The notes: a model not told the origin generated them from the letters alone. A DNA stretch of 64,000 nt from Typhlomys cinereus (GCA_023101885.1 JALPQD010000919.1:186001-250000); one strand, 5' to 3'; shown: positions 1 to 12,529, numbered from the stretch's first letter. A program made the numbers and translations.

Positions 1-3000
1 AAGTGCGGAGGATTCAGAGTCAAATGTTGGCATTTCACTTCTTAGGGATAAGTATCCTAGAGAAGTTCCTATACTGTACCATTTGTGTTCAGGCGAGAAT
101 CATACTTGTTTTGTGACATTTGAATGGCACATGTTCACACAGGCCATGATTTAAAAAAATAGTGAACCAAGTGAGTTAAATGTTGCAAGTGCACTTCTTT
201 AGGATAAGTATCATACAGAAGTGTCTATATTGTAATTCTTTGTGTTCAGGAAGAAGTCACACTTGTTTTACGACATTTCCATGAAACATGTTCATGCATG
301 TCATTCCCTTCCAAAATCGTGAACCAAGTGAAGAAGACTCACAGTCATAGGTAGCATGTGCACTTCTTAGGGAAGTCATGTGTAGCATGTTCACTTCTTT
401 AGGAAAGGTTTTTGGACTAAAACTTTGTATTCTGAAGAAAACAATATTTGTTTTGTGCTGATTCTACCAACTATGTTCAGGATTGTAATGAGCTTGAAAA
501 TAGTGACCAAGCGAGGACGCGTCAAATTCACATGTTTCACTTCCACTTCTCAGTGATAAGAATCCTGTAGATGTTCATATGTTGTAACTTTTTATGTTCA
601 GGAGAAATTCACACTGGTTTTGTGACGTTTTCATCGAAAATGTTAACGCAGGCCATGATTTTCCATAATAGTGAACCAAGTGAGGTGGACTGAGATTCAA
701 ATGTTGGAGGTGCACTTCTTAGGGATAAGTATCCTACATAAGATTCTATAGAGTTACACTTTGTGTTCAGGAGAAGATCATACTTCTTTTGCGACATTTG
801 CATATAACATGTTCACGCAGGCTATGATTTTCCAATATAGTGAAGCAAGTGCTGAGGATTCAGAGTCAAATGTTGGAATTTCTCTTCTTAGGGATAAGTA
901 TTCTAGATATGTTCCTATATTGTAACATTTGTTTTCAGGCAAAAATCATACTTGTTTTGTGACATTTGAATGGTATACGTTCACACAGGCCATGATTTTA
1001 CAAAATAATGAACCAAGTGAGGAGGACTCTGAGTTAAATGTTGCAAGTGCACTTCTTTAGTGTAAGTATCGTACAGAAGTTTCTATATTGTAACTCTTTG
1101 TGTTTGGGAGGAAGTCATATATTTTATGACGTTTCCATGAAACATGTTCATGCATGTTGTTCCCTTCCAAAATGGTGAACCAAGTGAAGAGGACACACAG
1201 TCATATGTAGCATGTGCACTTCTTAGGGAAGTCATGTGTAGCATGTTCACTTCTTTGGGATAAGTATCCTACACGGGTTTCCAGACTGTAAAACTTTGTA
1301 TTCTGGAGAAAACAACATTTGTTTTGTGCTGATACTACCAACTATGTTCAGGCTTGTAATGAGCTTGAAAATAGTGACCAAGTGAGGACGCGTCAAATTC
1401 ACATGTTTCACTTTCTCTTCTCAGTGATAAGAATCCTGTAGATGTTCATACGTTGTAACATTTTATGTTCAGGAGAATTTCACACTGGTTTTGTGATGTT
1501 GTCATGGAATATGGTCACGCAGGCCTTGATTTTCCAAAATATTAAACCAAGTGAGGAGGACTGAGAGTCAAATGTTGGAGGTGCACTTTACGGATAAGTA
1601 ACCTACAGAAGATTCTGTAGTATTACACTTTGTGTTCAGGAGAAGGTCATACATGTTTTGCGACATTCGCATACAAAATGTTCATGCAGGCCATGATTTT
1701 CCAAAAGAGTGAACCAAGTGCGGAGGATTCAGTCAAATGTTGGAATTTCACTTCTTAGGGATAAGTATCCTAGAGAAGTTCCTATACTGTAACATTTGTG
1801 TTCAGGCGAAAATCATACTGTCTTTTGTGACATTTGAATGGCACATGATCACACAGGCCATGATTTAATCAAAATAGTGAACCAAGTGAGTTAAATGTTG
1901 CAAGTGAACTTCTTTAGGATAAGTATCATACAGAAGTGTCTATATTGTAACTCTTTGTGTTCAGGAGGAAATCACACTTGTTTTACGACGTTTCCATGAA
2001 ACATGTTCATGCATGTCGTTCCCTTCCAAAATCGTGAACCAAGTGAAGAGGACTCACAGTCATATGTAGCATGTGCTCTTCTTAGGGAAGTCATGAGTCG
2101 CATGTTCACTTCTTTGTGATAAGTATCCTACACAGGTTTTTGGACTGTAAAACTTTATATTCTGAAGAAAACACTATTTTTTTTGTGCTGATTCTACCAA
2201 CTATATTCAGGATTGTAAGGAGCTTGAAAATAGGACCAAGTGAGGACGCGTCAAATTCACATGTTTCACTTTCTCTTCTCAGTGATAAGAATCCTGTAGA
2301 TGTTCATATGTTGTAACTTTTTATGTTCAGGAGAAATTCACACTGGTTTTGTGACGTTTTCATGGAAAATGTTAACGCAGGCCTTGATTTTCCAAAATAG
2401 TGAACCAAGTGAGGAGTACTGAGAGTCAAATGTTGGAGGTGCACTTCTTAGGGATAAGTATCCTACATAAGATTCTATAGAGTTACACTTTGTGTTCAGG
2501 AGAAGATCATACTTGTTTTGCGACATTTCCATATAAAATGTTCACACAGGCCATGATTTTCCAAAATAGTGAAGCAAGTGCTGAGGATTCAGAGTCAAAT
2601 GTTGGAATTTCTCTTCTTAGGAATAAGTATTCTAGAGAAGTTCCTATATTGTAACATTTGTTTTCAGGCGAAAATCATTCTTGTTTTGTGACATTTGAAT
2701 GGTATACGTTCATACAGGCCATGATTTTACAAAATAGTGAACCAAGTGAGGAGGACTCTGAGTTAAATGTTGCAAGTGCACTTCTTTAGTGTAAGTATCG
2801 TACAGAAGTTTCTATATTGTAAGTCTTTGTGTTCGGAAGGAAATCATACATTTTATGACGTTTCCATGAAACATGTTCATGCATGTCGTTCCCTTCCAAA
2901 ATCGTGAACCAAGTGAAGAGGACATACAGTCATATGTAGCATGTGCACTTCTTAGGGAAGTCATGTGTAGCATGTTCACTTCTTTGGGATAAGTATCCTA

Positions 3001-4443
3001 AATGTTTCTAGACTGTAAAACTTTGTATTCTGGAGAAAACAACATTTGTTTTTTGCTGATACTACCAACTATGTTCCGGCTTGTAATGAGCTTGAAAATA
3101 GTGACCAAGTGAGGACGTGTCAAATTCACGTTTCACTTTCTCTTCTCAGTGATAAGAATCCTGTAGATGTTCATACGTTGTAACTTTGTATGTTCAGGAG
3201 AAATTCACACTGGTTTTGTGAAGTTTTCATGAAATATGTTCACGCAGGCCTTGTTTTTCCAAAATAGTGCACCAAGTGAGGAGGACTGAGAGTCAAATGT
3301 TGGAGGTGCACTTCTTAGGGATAACTATCCTACAGAAGGTTCTGTAGTGTTACACTTTGTGTTCAGGAGAAGATCATACTTGTTTTGCGACATTTGCATG
3401 TAACATGTTCATGCAGGCCATGATTTTCCAAAAGAGTGAAACAAGTGCAGAGGATTCAGAGTCAAATGTTGGAATTTCACTTCTTAGGGATAAGTATCCA
3501 AGAGAAGTTTCTATACTGTAACATTTCTGTTCAGGCGAAAATCATACTTGTTTTGTGACATTTGAATGGCACATATTCACACAGGCCATGTATTACAAAA
3601 TTGTGAACCAAGTGAGGAGGACTCTGAGTTAAATGTTGCCAGTGCACTTCTTTAGGAGAAGTATCATATCAAAGTTTCTATACTGTAACTCTTTGTGATC
3701 AGAAGAAAGTCACACTTGTGTGAAATTTCCATGGAACTCGTTCACGAAAGCCATGATTTTCCAAAATAGTGATGCAAGTGAGGAGGACTGAGAGTTAAAT
3801 GTTGGAAGTGCACTTCTTAGGGAGAAGTATACTACAGAATATTCTATAGTGTTGCACTTTATATTCAGGAGAAGATCATACTTGTTTCGCGACATTTGCA
3901 TATAACATGTTCACACATGCCATGATTTTCCAAAATAGTGAAGTAAGTGTGGAAGATTCAGAGTCATATGTTGGAATTTCACATCCTAGGAATAATTATC
4001 GTACAGAAGATTCTATAGAGTTACACTTTGTGTTCAGGAAAAGATCATACTTGTTTTGCGACTTTTGCATATAACATGTTCACACAGGCCATGATTTTCC
4101 AAAATAGTGAACCAAGTGCGGAGGATTCAGAGTCAAATGTTGGAATTTCACTTCTTAAGGATAAGTATCCTAGAGAAGTTTCTATACTGTAACATTTGTG
4201 TTCAGGCGAAAATCATACTTGTTTTGTGACATTTGAATGGCACATATTCACACAGGCCATGGTTTTACAAAATAGTGAACCAAGTGAGGAGGACTCTGAA
4301 TTAAATGTTGCAAGTGCACTTCTTTAGGATAAGTATCATTCAGAAGTTTCTATATTGTAACTCTTTGTGTTCAGGAGGAAATCACACTTGTTTTACGACG
4401 TTTCCATGAAACGTGTTCATGCATGTTGTTCCCGTCCAAAGTA
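1..4443 (+). repeat. Satellite array, A-B-C-D-E pentamer HOR (about 860-870 bp), left block
   Basis: Tandem monomers of about 168 bp, each with a GTGAACCAAGTG-like core. Diagnostic words cycle in the order A (GAAGAGGACTCACAGTC), B (GAGGACGCGTC), C (GGACTGAGAGTC), D (GAGGATTCAGAGTC), E (GAGTTAAATGTTGC). The A cores fall near 311, 1177, 2034 and 2904, spacings of about 866, 857 and 870 bp, so the higher-order unit is a pentamer. The next A core is not until about 4444, so 2904-4443 holds a longer variant with extra C- and D-like monomers. The A monomer is longer than the others because of an internal 31-bp duplication. Short open frames here are interrupted by stops from one monomer to the next and I do not regard them as genes. 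Confidence 0.9.
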
Positions 4444-7227
4444 GTGAACCAAGTGAAGAGGACTCACAGTCATATATGGAGCATGTGCACTTCTTTGGGA
4501 AGTCATATGTAGCATGTGCACTTCTTTGGGAAATCATATGTAGCATGTGCACTTCTTTGGGATAAGTATCCTACACAGGATTCTGGACTGTAAAACTTTG
4601 TATTCTGGAGCAAACAACATTTCTTTGTGCTGATTCTACAAACTATGTTCAGGCTTGTAATGAGTTTGAAAACACTGACCAAGTGAGGACACGTCAAATT
4701 CACATGTTTCACTTTCTCTTCTTAGGGATAAGAATCCTGTAGATGTTCATACGTTGTACCTTTTTATGTTCAGGAGAAATTCAAACTGGTTTTGTGACAT
4801 TTTCATGGAATATATGCACGCAGGCTTTGATTTTCCAAAATAGTTAACCAAGTGAGGATGACTCAGAGTCAAATGTTGCAAGTGCACTTGTTAGTCGTAA
4901 GTATCGTACAGAAGTTTCTATACTGTAACTCTTTGTTATCAGGAGAAAGTCACACTTGTTTTGCGACAGTCAATGGTACATTTACACGCAAGCTATGATA
5001 TTCCAAAATAGTGAACCAAGAGAGAATGACTCAGAGTCAAATGTTGCAAGTGCTCTTCTAGTGATAAGTATCCCACAAAAGTTTCTATCCTGTAATTCTT
5101 TGTGTTCAGGAAAGTATCACACTTGTTTTACAATGTTCCCAAGGAACATGTTCACGCAGGCTATGATTTTCCATGATAGTGAACCAAGTGAGGAGTACTC
5201 AGAGTCAAATGTTGGAAGTGCACTTCTTAGTGGTAAGTATCCTACAGAAGTTTCAATACTGTACCTCTTTGTGTTCTGCAGAAAATCACACTTGTTTTGA
5301 GCTGTTTCCATGGAACCTATTCATGCAGGAGATGATTTCCAAAATAGTGAACCTAGTGCGGAGGATTCAGAATCAAATGTAGGAAGTGCACTTTTTGGGG
5401 ATAAGTATCCTAGAGACGTTTCTACACGGTAACATTTGCATTCAGAAGAAAATCATCCTTGTTTTGTGACATTTGCATGGCACATGTTCACGCAGGCCAT
5501 GTATTTCCAAAATAGTGAACCAAGTGAGGAGGATTCAGATTCAAATGCTGGAAGTGCACCTCTAAGGATAAGTATCCTACAGAAGTTTGTATACTGTAAC
5601 ATTTGCGTTCAGGGGAAAATCATGCTTGTTTTGTGACATTTGCATGGCACATGTTCACGCAGGCCATGATTTTCCAAAAGAACCAGTTGAGTGAGGACTC
5701 TGAGTCAATTGTCGCAAGTGCACTTCTTTAGGATAAGTGTCGTACAGAAGTTTCTATACTGTAACTCTTTGTGTTCAGGAGGAAATCACACTTGTTTTAC
5801 GATATTTCCATGAAACATGTTCATGCATGTCATTCACTTCCAAAATTGTGAACCAAGTGAAGAGGACTCACAGTCATATTTACCATGTGTACTTCTCTGG
5901 GGCAAGTATCCTACACTGGTTTCTAGATGGAAAAACTTTGTGTTCTGGAAAAAACACCATTCGTTTTGTGCTGATTCTACCCACTAATTTCAGGCCTGTA
6001 ATGAGGGTGAAAATAGTGACCAAGTGAGGAAGCGTCAAATTCACTTGTTTCACTTCCACTTCTCAGTGATAAGAATCCTGTAGATGTTCATAAATTGTAA
6101 CTTTTTATGTTCAGGAGAATATCACACTGTTTTTGTGACGTTTTCATGGAATATGTTCACAGAGGCCTTGATTTTCCAAAAGAGTGAAGCAAGTGAGGAA
6201 GACTGAGAGTCAAATGTTGGAAGTTCACTTCTTAGGGATAAGTATCCTACACAAGATTCTATACTGTAACAATTTGTATTCAGGAGAAGATCACACTTGT
6301 TTTGCGACATTTGCATATGACATGTTCACGCAAGCCGTGATTTCCAAAATATTGAACCAAGTGAGGAGGGTTCAGAGTAAAATATTGCACGTGCAGTTCT
6401 TACCGGTAAGTATCCTATGGAAGTTCCTACACTGTTACTCTTTGTGTTCAGGAAAAAATAACAGTTGTTGTACCACATTTCCAAGGAATATGTTGAAGCA
6501 GGCCATGGTTTTTCCACAATAGTTAGCCAAGTGAGGATGACTCAGAGTCAAATGTTGCGAGTGTACTTCGTTGGGATACGTATCCTACAGAAGTTTCTAT
6601 ACTGTAACTCTTTGTGATCAGGAGAAAATCACACTTGTTGTGCAACAGTCAATGGAACATTTACACGCAAGCCATGATATTCCAAAATAGTGAACCAAGA
6701 GAGAAAGACTCAGAGTCAAATGTTGCAAGTGCTCTTCTTAGCGGTAAGTATCCCACAAAAGTTTCTATATTGTAATTCTTTGTGTTCAAGAGAGTATCAC
6801 ACTTGTTTTGGTATGCTTCCATGGAACATGTTCACGCAGGCGATGTTTTCCATGATAGTGAACCAAGTGAGGAGGACTCAGAGTCAAATGTTGGAAGTGC
6901 ACTTCTTAGGGATAAGTATCCTACAGAAGTTTCAGTACTGTACCTCTTTGTGTTCTGCAGAAAATCACACTTGTTTTGCGGAGTTACCATGGAACCTATT
7001 CATGTAGGAGATGATTTCCGAAATAGTGAACCAAGTGCGGAGGATTCAGAATCAAATGTAGGAAGTGCGCTTCTTGGGGATAAGTATCCTAGAGACATTT
7101 CTACACTGTAACATTTGCGTTCAGGAGAAAATCATACTTTTTTGTGACATTTGCATGGCACATGTTCACACAGGCCATAATTTTACAAAATAGTGAACCA
7201 AGTTAGGAGGACTCTGAGTCAAACGTT
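4444..7227 (+). repeat. Satellite array, divergent monomer types in a longer order
   Basis: Same monomer family, but with types that are rare or absent in the pentamer arrays: J (GAGGATGACTCAGAGTC), F (GAGAGAAAGACTCAGAGTC), G (GAGGACTCAGAGTC followed by GTGGTAAGTATCC), H (GGATTCAGAATCAAATGTAGG), I (AATGCTGGAAGTGCACC) and K (TCAGAGTAAAATATTGCACG). Read order from 4444 is A-B-J-F-G-H-I-E, then from about 5851 A-B-C-K-J-F-G-H-E, until the L1 insertion interrupts the E monomer at 7238. Several monomers keep GGTAAGTAT, which is degraded in the pentamer arrays. No gene is seen. Confidence 0.85.
4481..4573 (+). repeat. 31-bp minisatellite inside an A monomer, three copies
   Basis: GCATGTGCACTTCTTTGGGA starts at 4481, 4512 and 4543, a period of exactly 31 bp, with the third copy running into GATAAGTATCC. 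In most A monomers of the pentamer arrays this unit is present twice. In the divergent arrays (for example near 17200, 20310 and 23910) it is present once. The three-copy state here is local. Confidence 0.88.
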
Positions 7228-7238
7228 GCAAGTGCACT
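7228..7238 (+). repeat. Left target-site duplication of the composite L1 insertion
   Basis: GCAAGTGCACT at 7228-7238 is repeated at 17032-17042. Removing 7239-17031 restores an uninterrupted E monomer (…GCAAGTGCAC followed by TTCTTTAGG), so the whole interval is one insertion locus in the satellite. The duplication may extend one more T into the poly(T). Confidence 0.85.
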
Positions 7239-7239
7239 T

Positions 7240-8257
7240 TTTTTTAAACATTTTTTATTATTATTTCTGCTCATACAAACTTAATAGGTATACCAGTTCC
7301 CTCCCCCCTCCTCCTCCCCGCGAATCCCCTGCTCCCTCCCTTCCCATCTCCCAGTGCCTCCCCCCCAATTCTGAGAGAGTCCTTTATTGTGTATGCCTAA
7401 CTCTCCTCTTGGTCCTCCTTTCTGATGATGTAAAAGGACCCAGTGGCATTTCCCTGAACCCTTTCTCGTCTTCCCCTTAAACATTGGAACACTACTGTGT
7501 CCATCAATCCCTTGCCTCCAAGGATCTTGGTGCCTTTAGCAGATGTTAGACTTTGTGAGGTCAATAGTGTGATGGACATGGCGCAGGGCATGCAAAGTCC
7601 TAATATGATTGCTTCAGCCCTATCTAGTGTGGAGACTCTTCAAATCATTGCTCCCCCCATCCTTTTACTCTTACAATTTTATCGCCCCCTCTTCCACAGA
7701 TGTCCCTCAATGTCAGGATGTGGGGAGATTAGGCTGGCTTAGTTCTATGTGGATGATATAGAGTCTCTGAAGTTCTAGATTGTGGTTTGTTGATTTTCTT
7801 TTGCAGTTTTGCTGCTCCTGCAGTGCCCTTCACTCCATCCTGTATGTCACCCGCTGGTAAGAGACAAAAAACTGTTAAACTGGAGTCTTGTTATAATAGC
7901 ACATTCAAGGGTAGATGTAATAAAAGCAGGAAACCTCGGTGAGGGTAGAATCAGTCACCCATTTGCAAAATGATCTCTTTTCATCTGCCAGACTCTATGC
8001 CATCCCCTTCTGATGAGATCATATCATACCCCCTCGGTTGTACATGATCAGGAACGAACGTCTGTGAACTTAACCAGGTGTCACATTACTTACTTGCATT
8101 CCTTGGAGGATGATTTTCTCTGCTGTAACATGGTCCCCTCTCTCTTTGTGTCTGGTGTGGCCCTCCAACCCCATCCCTCCTGTTCACAATCCTTGCAATT
8201 ACCGTATTACATAGGTTTACCCTTGAGTGTCTCAATGTGGGCTGGGTGAGTTTGGTA
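7240..8257 (-). mobile_element. 3'UTR of the outer minus-strand L1
   Basis: This lies between the ORF2 stop (complement of TAG at 8258-8260) and the poly(T). On the minus strand it ends in a purine-rich tract and then an A-rich tail with the ATTATTATTT-complement spacing seen also at 20529, unlike the tail of the two plus-strand L1s here (AAAATTTTAAAATATATAAT). That suggests an older subfamily. Body sequence aligns by eye with 34361-35340 in reverse orientation. Confidence 0.85.
7292..7372 (-). other. G-rich polypurine tract of L1 3'UTR (C-rich on the + strand)
   Basis: The + strand shows runs such as CTCCCCCCTCCTCCTCCCC and CCTCCCCCCCAATT, so the minus (element-sense) strand has several G3+ runs able to form a G-quadruplex. 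A G-rich 3'UTR tract is a known feature of mammalian L1s. Confidence 0.6.
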
Positions 8258-9254
8258 CTAGGAGCCACCTATTAGGGAGTACATACGGCGCTTAACTTTC
8301 TGAGATTGGGATACTTCACTTAATATAATTCTTTCTAATGACATCCATTTCCCAACAAATTCCAGTAATTCATTATTTTTGATGGCTGAGTAGTACTCCA
8401 TTGCATAGACGTACCACAGTTTCCTTATCTACTCGTCAACTCTTGGACATTTAGGTTGATTCCATGACTTTGCTATTGTAAACAGTGCTGCTATGAACAT
8501 AGTCGTGCTTGTGCTATCGAAGCGAACCTCTGCCGCATGGGGGGTTATTCCCAAAAGTGGAATAGCAGGGTCATATGGCATTTCAATCTTTAATTTCTTT
8601 AAGAAGCTCCAGACAGCTCGCCAGAGTGGCTGTATGAGCCTGCATTCCCACCAGCAATGAAGCAGAGTTCCCCTCTCTCCACATCCTCTCCAGCACTTGT
8701 TGTTGTTTGTTTTGTGGATTTTTGCCATCCTGACCGGGGTGAGATGATATCTCAGGGAAGTTTTGATTTGCATTTCCCTGATGGCTAAAGAAGTGGAGCA
8801 TTTTTAAGATATTTCTTAGACATTTTAATTTCATCTCTGGTAAAATTTCTTTTAAGTTCCGGGGCCCAATTTTAATTGGGCCATTGGTTTCCTTGGTGTT
8901 TAATTTTCTAAGTACTTTGTACACTCTGGACAGTAGAGCTCTATCAGATATGTGGTTAGTGAAGATTTTCTCCCATTCTGTGGGTTGCCTTTGAGCTCCT
9001 GTGATAATCTCTTTATCTGAACAGAAGCTCTTTAATTTCACAAGATCCCAACTGTTGAGAGTTGGTAGCAGTGACTGTGCCATTGGATGTCTGTTTAGGA
9101 AATGTTGGCCTAGCCCAATCAGCTCAAGGGAGTTCCCTATCCGTTCAGTTATGATTTTTATAGTCTCTGGCCTGATATCAAGGTCCTTGATCGATTTGGA
9201 ATTAAGTCTTTTACATGGTGACAAGTATGGGTCCAGCTTTAATCTTCTGCATGT
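8258..9254 (-). pseudogene. ORF2: L1 ORF2 C-terminal remnant (outer element)
   Basis: Minus-strand translation gives the end of an L1 ORF2 protein. One frame (9224-8583) carries the region from [18 protein letters not shown] through [18 protein letters not shown], and another (8773-8429) carries the C-terminal knuckle [18 protein letters not shown], in which the spaced Cys and His residues are all present. Frame changes between the two and stops before the end make it non-functional. It begins at the point equivalent to 33363 in the full-length L1 of this window. In living L1s this part of ORF2p supports RNA binding after the RT domain. Confidence 0.85.
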
Positions 9255-9280
9255 GGTAGGATGGTCATTTTTACCTTCTG
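9255..9280. other. Filler patches at the nested L1 junction
   Basis: Between the outer ORF2 remnant and the plus-strand L1 lie two short pieces that both read as L1 on the minus strand but come from further 5' in ORF2. 9255-9274 matches the part equivalent to about 32975-32995 (the complement of AAATGACCATCCTACC), and 9273-9280 matches the part equivalent to about 32922 (complement of CCAGAAGG). Such templated filler is typical of repair with template switching. Confidence 0.6.
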
Positions 9281-10859
9281 GTGAAAAAGCCTTAAGAGAA
9301 ACAATACCATTTACTATAGCCCCTAAAAAAATGAAATACCTTGGTATAAACCTAACTAAGGAGGTAAAAGACCTTTACAATGAAAACTTTACAACCCTAA
9401 AGAAAGAAATTGCAGAAGACACCAGAAGGTGGAAAGACCTCCCTTGTTCCTGGATTGGCAGAATCAACATTGTAAAAATGACCATCCTACCAAAGGCAAT
9501 ATACAGATTCAATGCTATACCAATCAAAATCCCAAAGCAATTCTTCAAAGAGGTCGACCAAATAATCTCAAAGTTCATATGGAGACACAAAGACCCAGGA
9601 TAGCAAAAACAATCCTGAGTAACAAAAACACAGCTGGAGGTATTACCATACCAAACCTAAGTCTATACTACAAATCCATAGTTATAAAGACAGCCTGGTA
9701 CTGGCTCCAAAATAGACACACAGATCAATGGATAAGGATTGAAGACCCAGATATAAGCCCACAAAGTTACAGCCATTTGGTCTTTGACAAAGGGGCCCAA
9801 AGAATCCAATGGAAAAAGAACAGCATCTTCAATAAATGGTGCTGGCAAAACTGGATCTCCACATGCAGAAGATTGAAGCTGGACCCGTACTTGTCACCAT
9901 GTACAAGACTTAATTCCAAATGGATCAAGGACCTTGATATCAGGCCAGAGACTTTAAAAACCATAATTGAAAGGATAGGGAACTCCCTCGAGCTGATTGG
10001 GCTAGGCCAACACTTCCTAAACAGACATCCAATGGCACAGTCACTGCTACCAACTCTCAACAGTTGGGATCTTGTGAAATTAAAGAGCTTCTGTTCAGAT
10101 AAAGAGATTGTAATGCGAGCTCAAAGGCAACCCACAGAATGGGTGAAAATCTTCACTAACCACATATCTGACAGAGCTCTACTGTCCAGAGTGCACAAAG
10201 AACTTAGAAAATTAAACTCCAAGGAAAACACTGGCCCAATTAAAAAATGGGCCCTGGAACTTAAAAGAAACTTTACCAGGGATGAAATTAAAACGTCTAA
10301 CAATTATCTTAAAAAATGCTCCATTTCCTTCGCCATCAGGGAAATGCAAATCAAAACTTCCCTGAGATATCATCTCACCCCGGTCAGGATGGCAAAAATC
10401 CACAATACAAACAACGACAAATGCTGGAGAGGATGTGGAGAGAGGGGAACTCTCCTACATTGTTGGTGGGAATGCAGGCTCATACAGCCACTCTGGCGAG
10501 CCGTCTGGAGATTCTTAAAGAAATTAAAGATTGAAATGCCATATGACCCTGCTATCCCACTTTTGGGAATAACCCCCCATGCAGCAGAGGTTCGCCTCGA
10601 TAGCACAAGCTCGACCATGTTCATAGCAGCACTGTTTACAATAGCAAAGTCATGGAATCAACCTAAATGTCCAAGAGTTGACGAGTGGATAAGGAAACTG
10701 TGGTACATCTATACAATGGAGTACTACTCAGCCATCAAAAAGGATGAATTACTGGAATTTGCTGGGAAATGGATGTCATTAGAAAGAATTATATTAAGTG
10801 AAGTATCCCAAACCCAGAAAATTAAGCGCCGTATGTACTCCCTAATAGGTGGCTCCTAG
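9281..10859 (+). pseudogene. ORF2: L1 ORF2 3' portion of the nested plus-strand L1
   Basis: The translation begins at [20 protein letters not shown], downstream of the RT catalytic box, so the element is 5' truncated (equivalent to 32782 in the full-length copy). The frame is open to about 9602, shifts by one base near 9592 (CACAAAGACC where the full-length copy has one more A), and continues open from there to the TAG at 10857-10859. The second frame is open for 476 codons in total, from an ATG at 9429. The C-terminal knuckle [18 protein letters not shown] is complete. High similarity to 32782-34360 points to the same young subfamily. Confidence 0.9.
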
Positions 10860-11846
10860 TACCAAACTCACCCAGCCCACATTGAGACACTCAAAAGTAA
10901 ACCTATGAAACACAGTAATTGCAAGGATTATGAACAAGAGAGATGGGTTAGGAGGGCCACACCAGAAACAAGGAGAGAGGAGACCATGTTACAGCAGAGA
11001 AAATAGGCCTCCATCAAGGTCTGCAAGTAAGTAATGAGAAACCTGGTTAAGTTCACAGACGTTCTTTCCTGATCTCACCAGAAGGGGAGGGCATATAGTC
11101 TAGCAGATAAAAAGTAATCATTTTGCAAATGGGTGATGGACCCCTCCCTCAGTGAGGTTTTCCTACTCTTATTACATCTACCCTTGAATGTGCTATTACA
11201 ACAAGACTCCAGTTTAACAGCTTTTTGTCTCTGGCCAGGGGGTGACATACAGTGCCCAGCAGAATGGAGTGAAGGGAATTGCAGGAGTAGCAAAACTGCA
11301 AGAGAAAATCAACAAACCACAATCCAGAACTTCAGAGACTATGTCAATCACATAGAACTAGGCCAGCCTAATCTCTCCCCATCCTGGAGCTCAGGGACAT
11401 TTGCGGAAGAGGGGGTGGTAAGATTGTAAGAGCAAAAGGATGGGAGGAACAACGATCTGCAAGATTCTCAACAATAGTTGGGGCCAAAGCAATCGTAATG
11501 GGACTTTGCATGCCCTGCGCAATGTCCAGCGCGCACTGTTGACCTCATAAAGTCTAGCATCTGTTAAGGGCACCGAGACCCCTGGAGGCAAGGGATTGAC
11601 AGCCATAGTAGTGATCTTATGCTTAAGGGGAACAAGAGAAAGGGCTTATGGAAATGCCACTGGGTCCTTATATGTCATCGGAGAGGAGGACCCAATGAAG
11701 AGTTAGGCGTATACAATAAAGGACTCTCTGGGAATTGGGGGGGAGGCACTGGGGGAAGGGGAGGGGGAGGAGGGGGGAGGGAGGGAACTGGTAAAAAATT
11801 TTAAAATATATAATTAAATTTTTTAATAAAAAAAAAGAAAAAAAAA
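10860..11846 (+). mobile_element. 3'UTR and first poly(A) of the nested L1
   Basis: Nearly colinear with 34361-35350. It starts TACCAAACTCACCCAGCCCA, contains a G-rich stretch (about 11734-11793) and ends AATTTTTTAATAAAAAAAAA. The weak AATAAA embedded in the A-rich tail would be easy to read through, consistent with the downstream sequence being carried along. Confidence 0.85.
11734..11793 (+). other. G-rich polypurine tract, L1 3'UTR
   Basis: Many G3-G6 runs (GGGGGGGAGG, GGGGGAAGGGGAGGGGGAGG) on the element-sense strand, the usual L1 3'UTR quadruplex-prone tract. Confidence 0.65.
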
Positions 11847-12529
11847 CATTCAGTTGATGAAAAAACTAATAGTTTTAACTTTACAATTACATCTATGATG
11901 CATTTTAAAATAACTTTTTTCTACCATGAGCAATCAGTTTTAGAAATGATTATTTATTTTCCCATTAATTTTCCTTGATGTCTTTTGTCAAAACCAATTG
12001 CAATATATAAGAGGAATATGTTTTTCCAGGATCATTTTTGCTCTATTAACATATTTTGTCCTATGTGAACAACATGACTTAATACATAGCTTTATGATAT
12101 CTTGAAATCAAGTACAGTTGTTTAATTTTGATCTTCCACAGTATATTGTATAAATTTCCTATTTCTCTTAAAATTTAGAAGATTGCAAAGGCCAAAAAGA
12201 TTGCTCATTTTAATGATGTGGAATACCATGTTTGTATGTATGTAATAATTGGTCTCTGCAACCTGAGTTCTGCTTGTATTTTTGCTTTGTCTTTGTCTTT
12301 TTTGATATTTGAGTATTTTTACAGAAGCTTGGGGAGAAAAGTGTTGCACAGTGCACCTCTGTGTGGGTTTATCTAAAGTTCAATAATATTTTTTAAAAGT
12401 TTTTGTCAGCCTTTTCATAATACCAATCAATAATCTTTTAGTGACTGTGAATGTAAAACCAGAAGACTAAGTCGAATTTATCTTTTAAGAGTCTGATCAA
12501 CATAAATAAATAGATCTTTCTGTTCTACC
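11847..12529 (+). other. Candidate 3'-transduced genomic segment, not satellite and not recognised L1
   Basis: 683 bp, AT-rich, lying between the two poly(A) tracts. I see no satellite core and no L1 similarity that I can support, and only short chance frames (a 75-codon minus-strand frame at 12122-12349 without recognisable content). The AATAAA at 12505-12510 lies about 20 bases before the second poly(A), the spacing expected of a used polyadenylation signal. The most likely origin is the 3' flank of the source L1. Confidence 0.6.
12505..12510 (+). promoter_or_regulatory. Polyadenylation signal of the transduced segment
   Basis: AATAAA followed after 19 bases by a run of A (12530-12539). 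The position suggests it ended the transcript that integrated here. Confidence 0.6.

Noticed and set aside
4956..7111. Open frames of 96-114 codons in the satellite as protein-coding genes
   Set aside because: They arise because the monomer is a multiple of three bases and some types lack the usual stop. Neighbouring copies are frameshifted and no domain or signal is recognisable. Only the coding-phase observation is kept.
1..7227. Alpha satellite
   Set aside because: The monomer length is similar (168 against 171 bp), but no alphoid motif or CENP-B box is seen and the types do not align by eye.
9001..9603. A 200-codon plus-strand frame spanning the nested junction
   Set aside because: Its first half is antisense L1 ORF2 and its second half sense L1 ORF2, joined by the rearrangement; a chimera by chance.
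7240..11846. A single L1 inverted by twin priming
   Set aside because: Both arms run to their own 3' end and poly(A), with different tail types, so two separate L1s are needed.
12122..12349. A 75-codon minus-strand frame in the transduced segment
   Set aside because: AT-rich, no recognisable motif, no conserved neighbours; expected by chance at this length.
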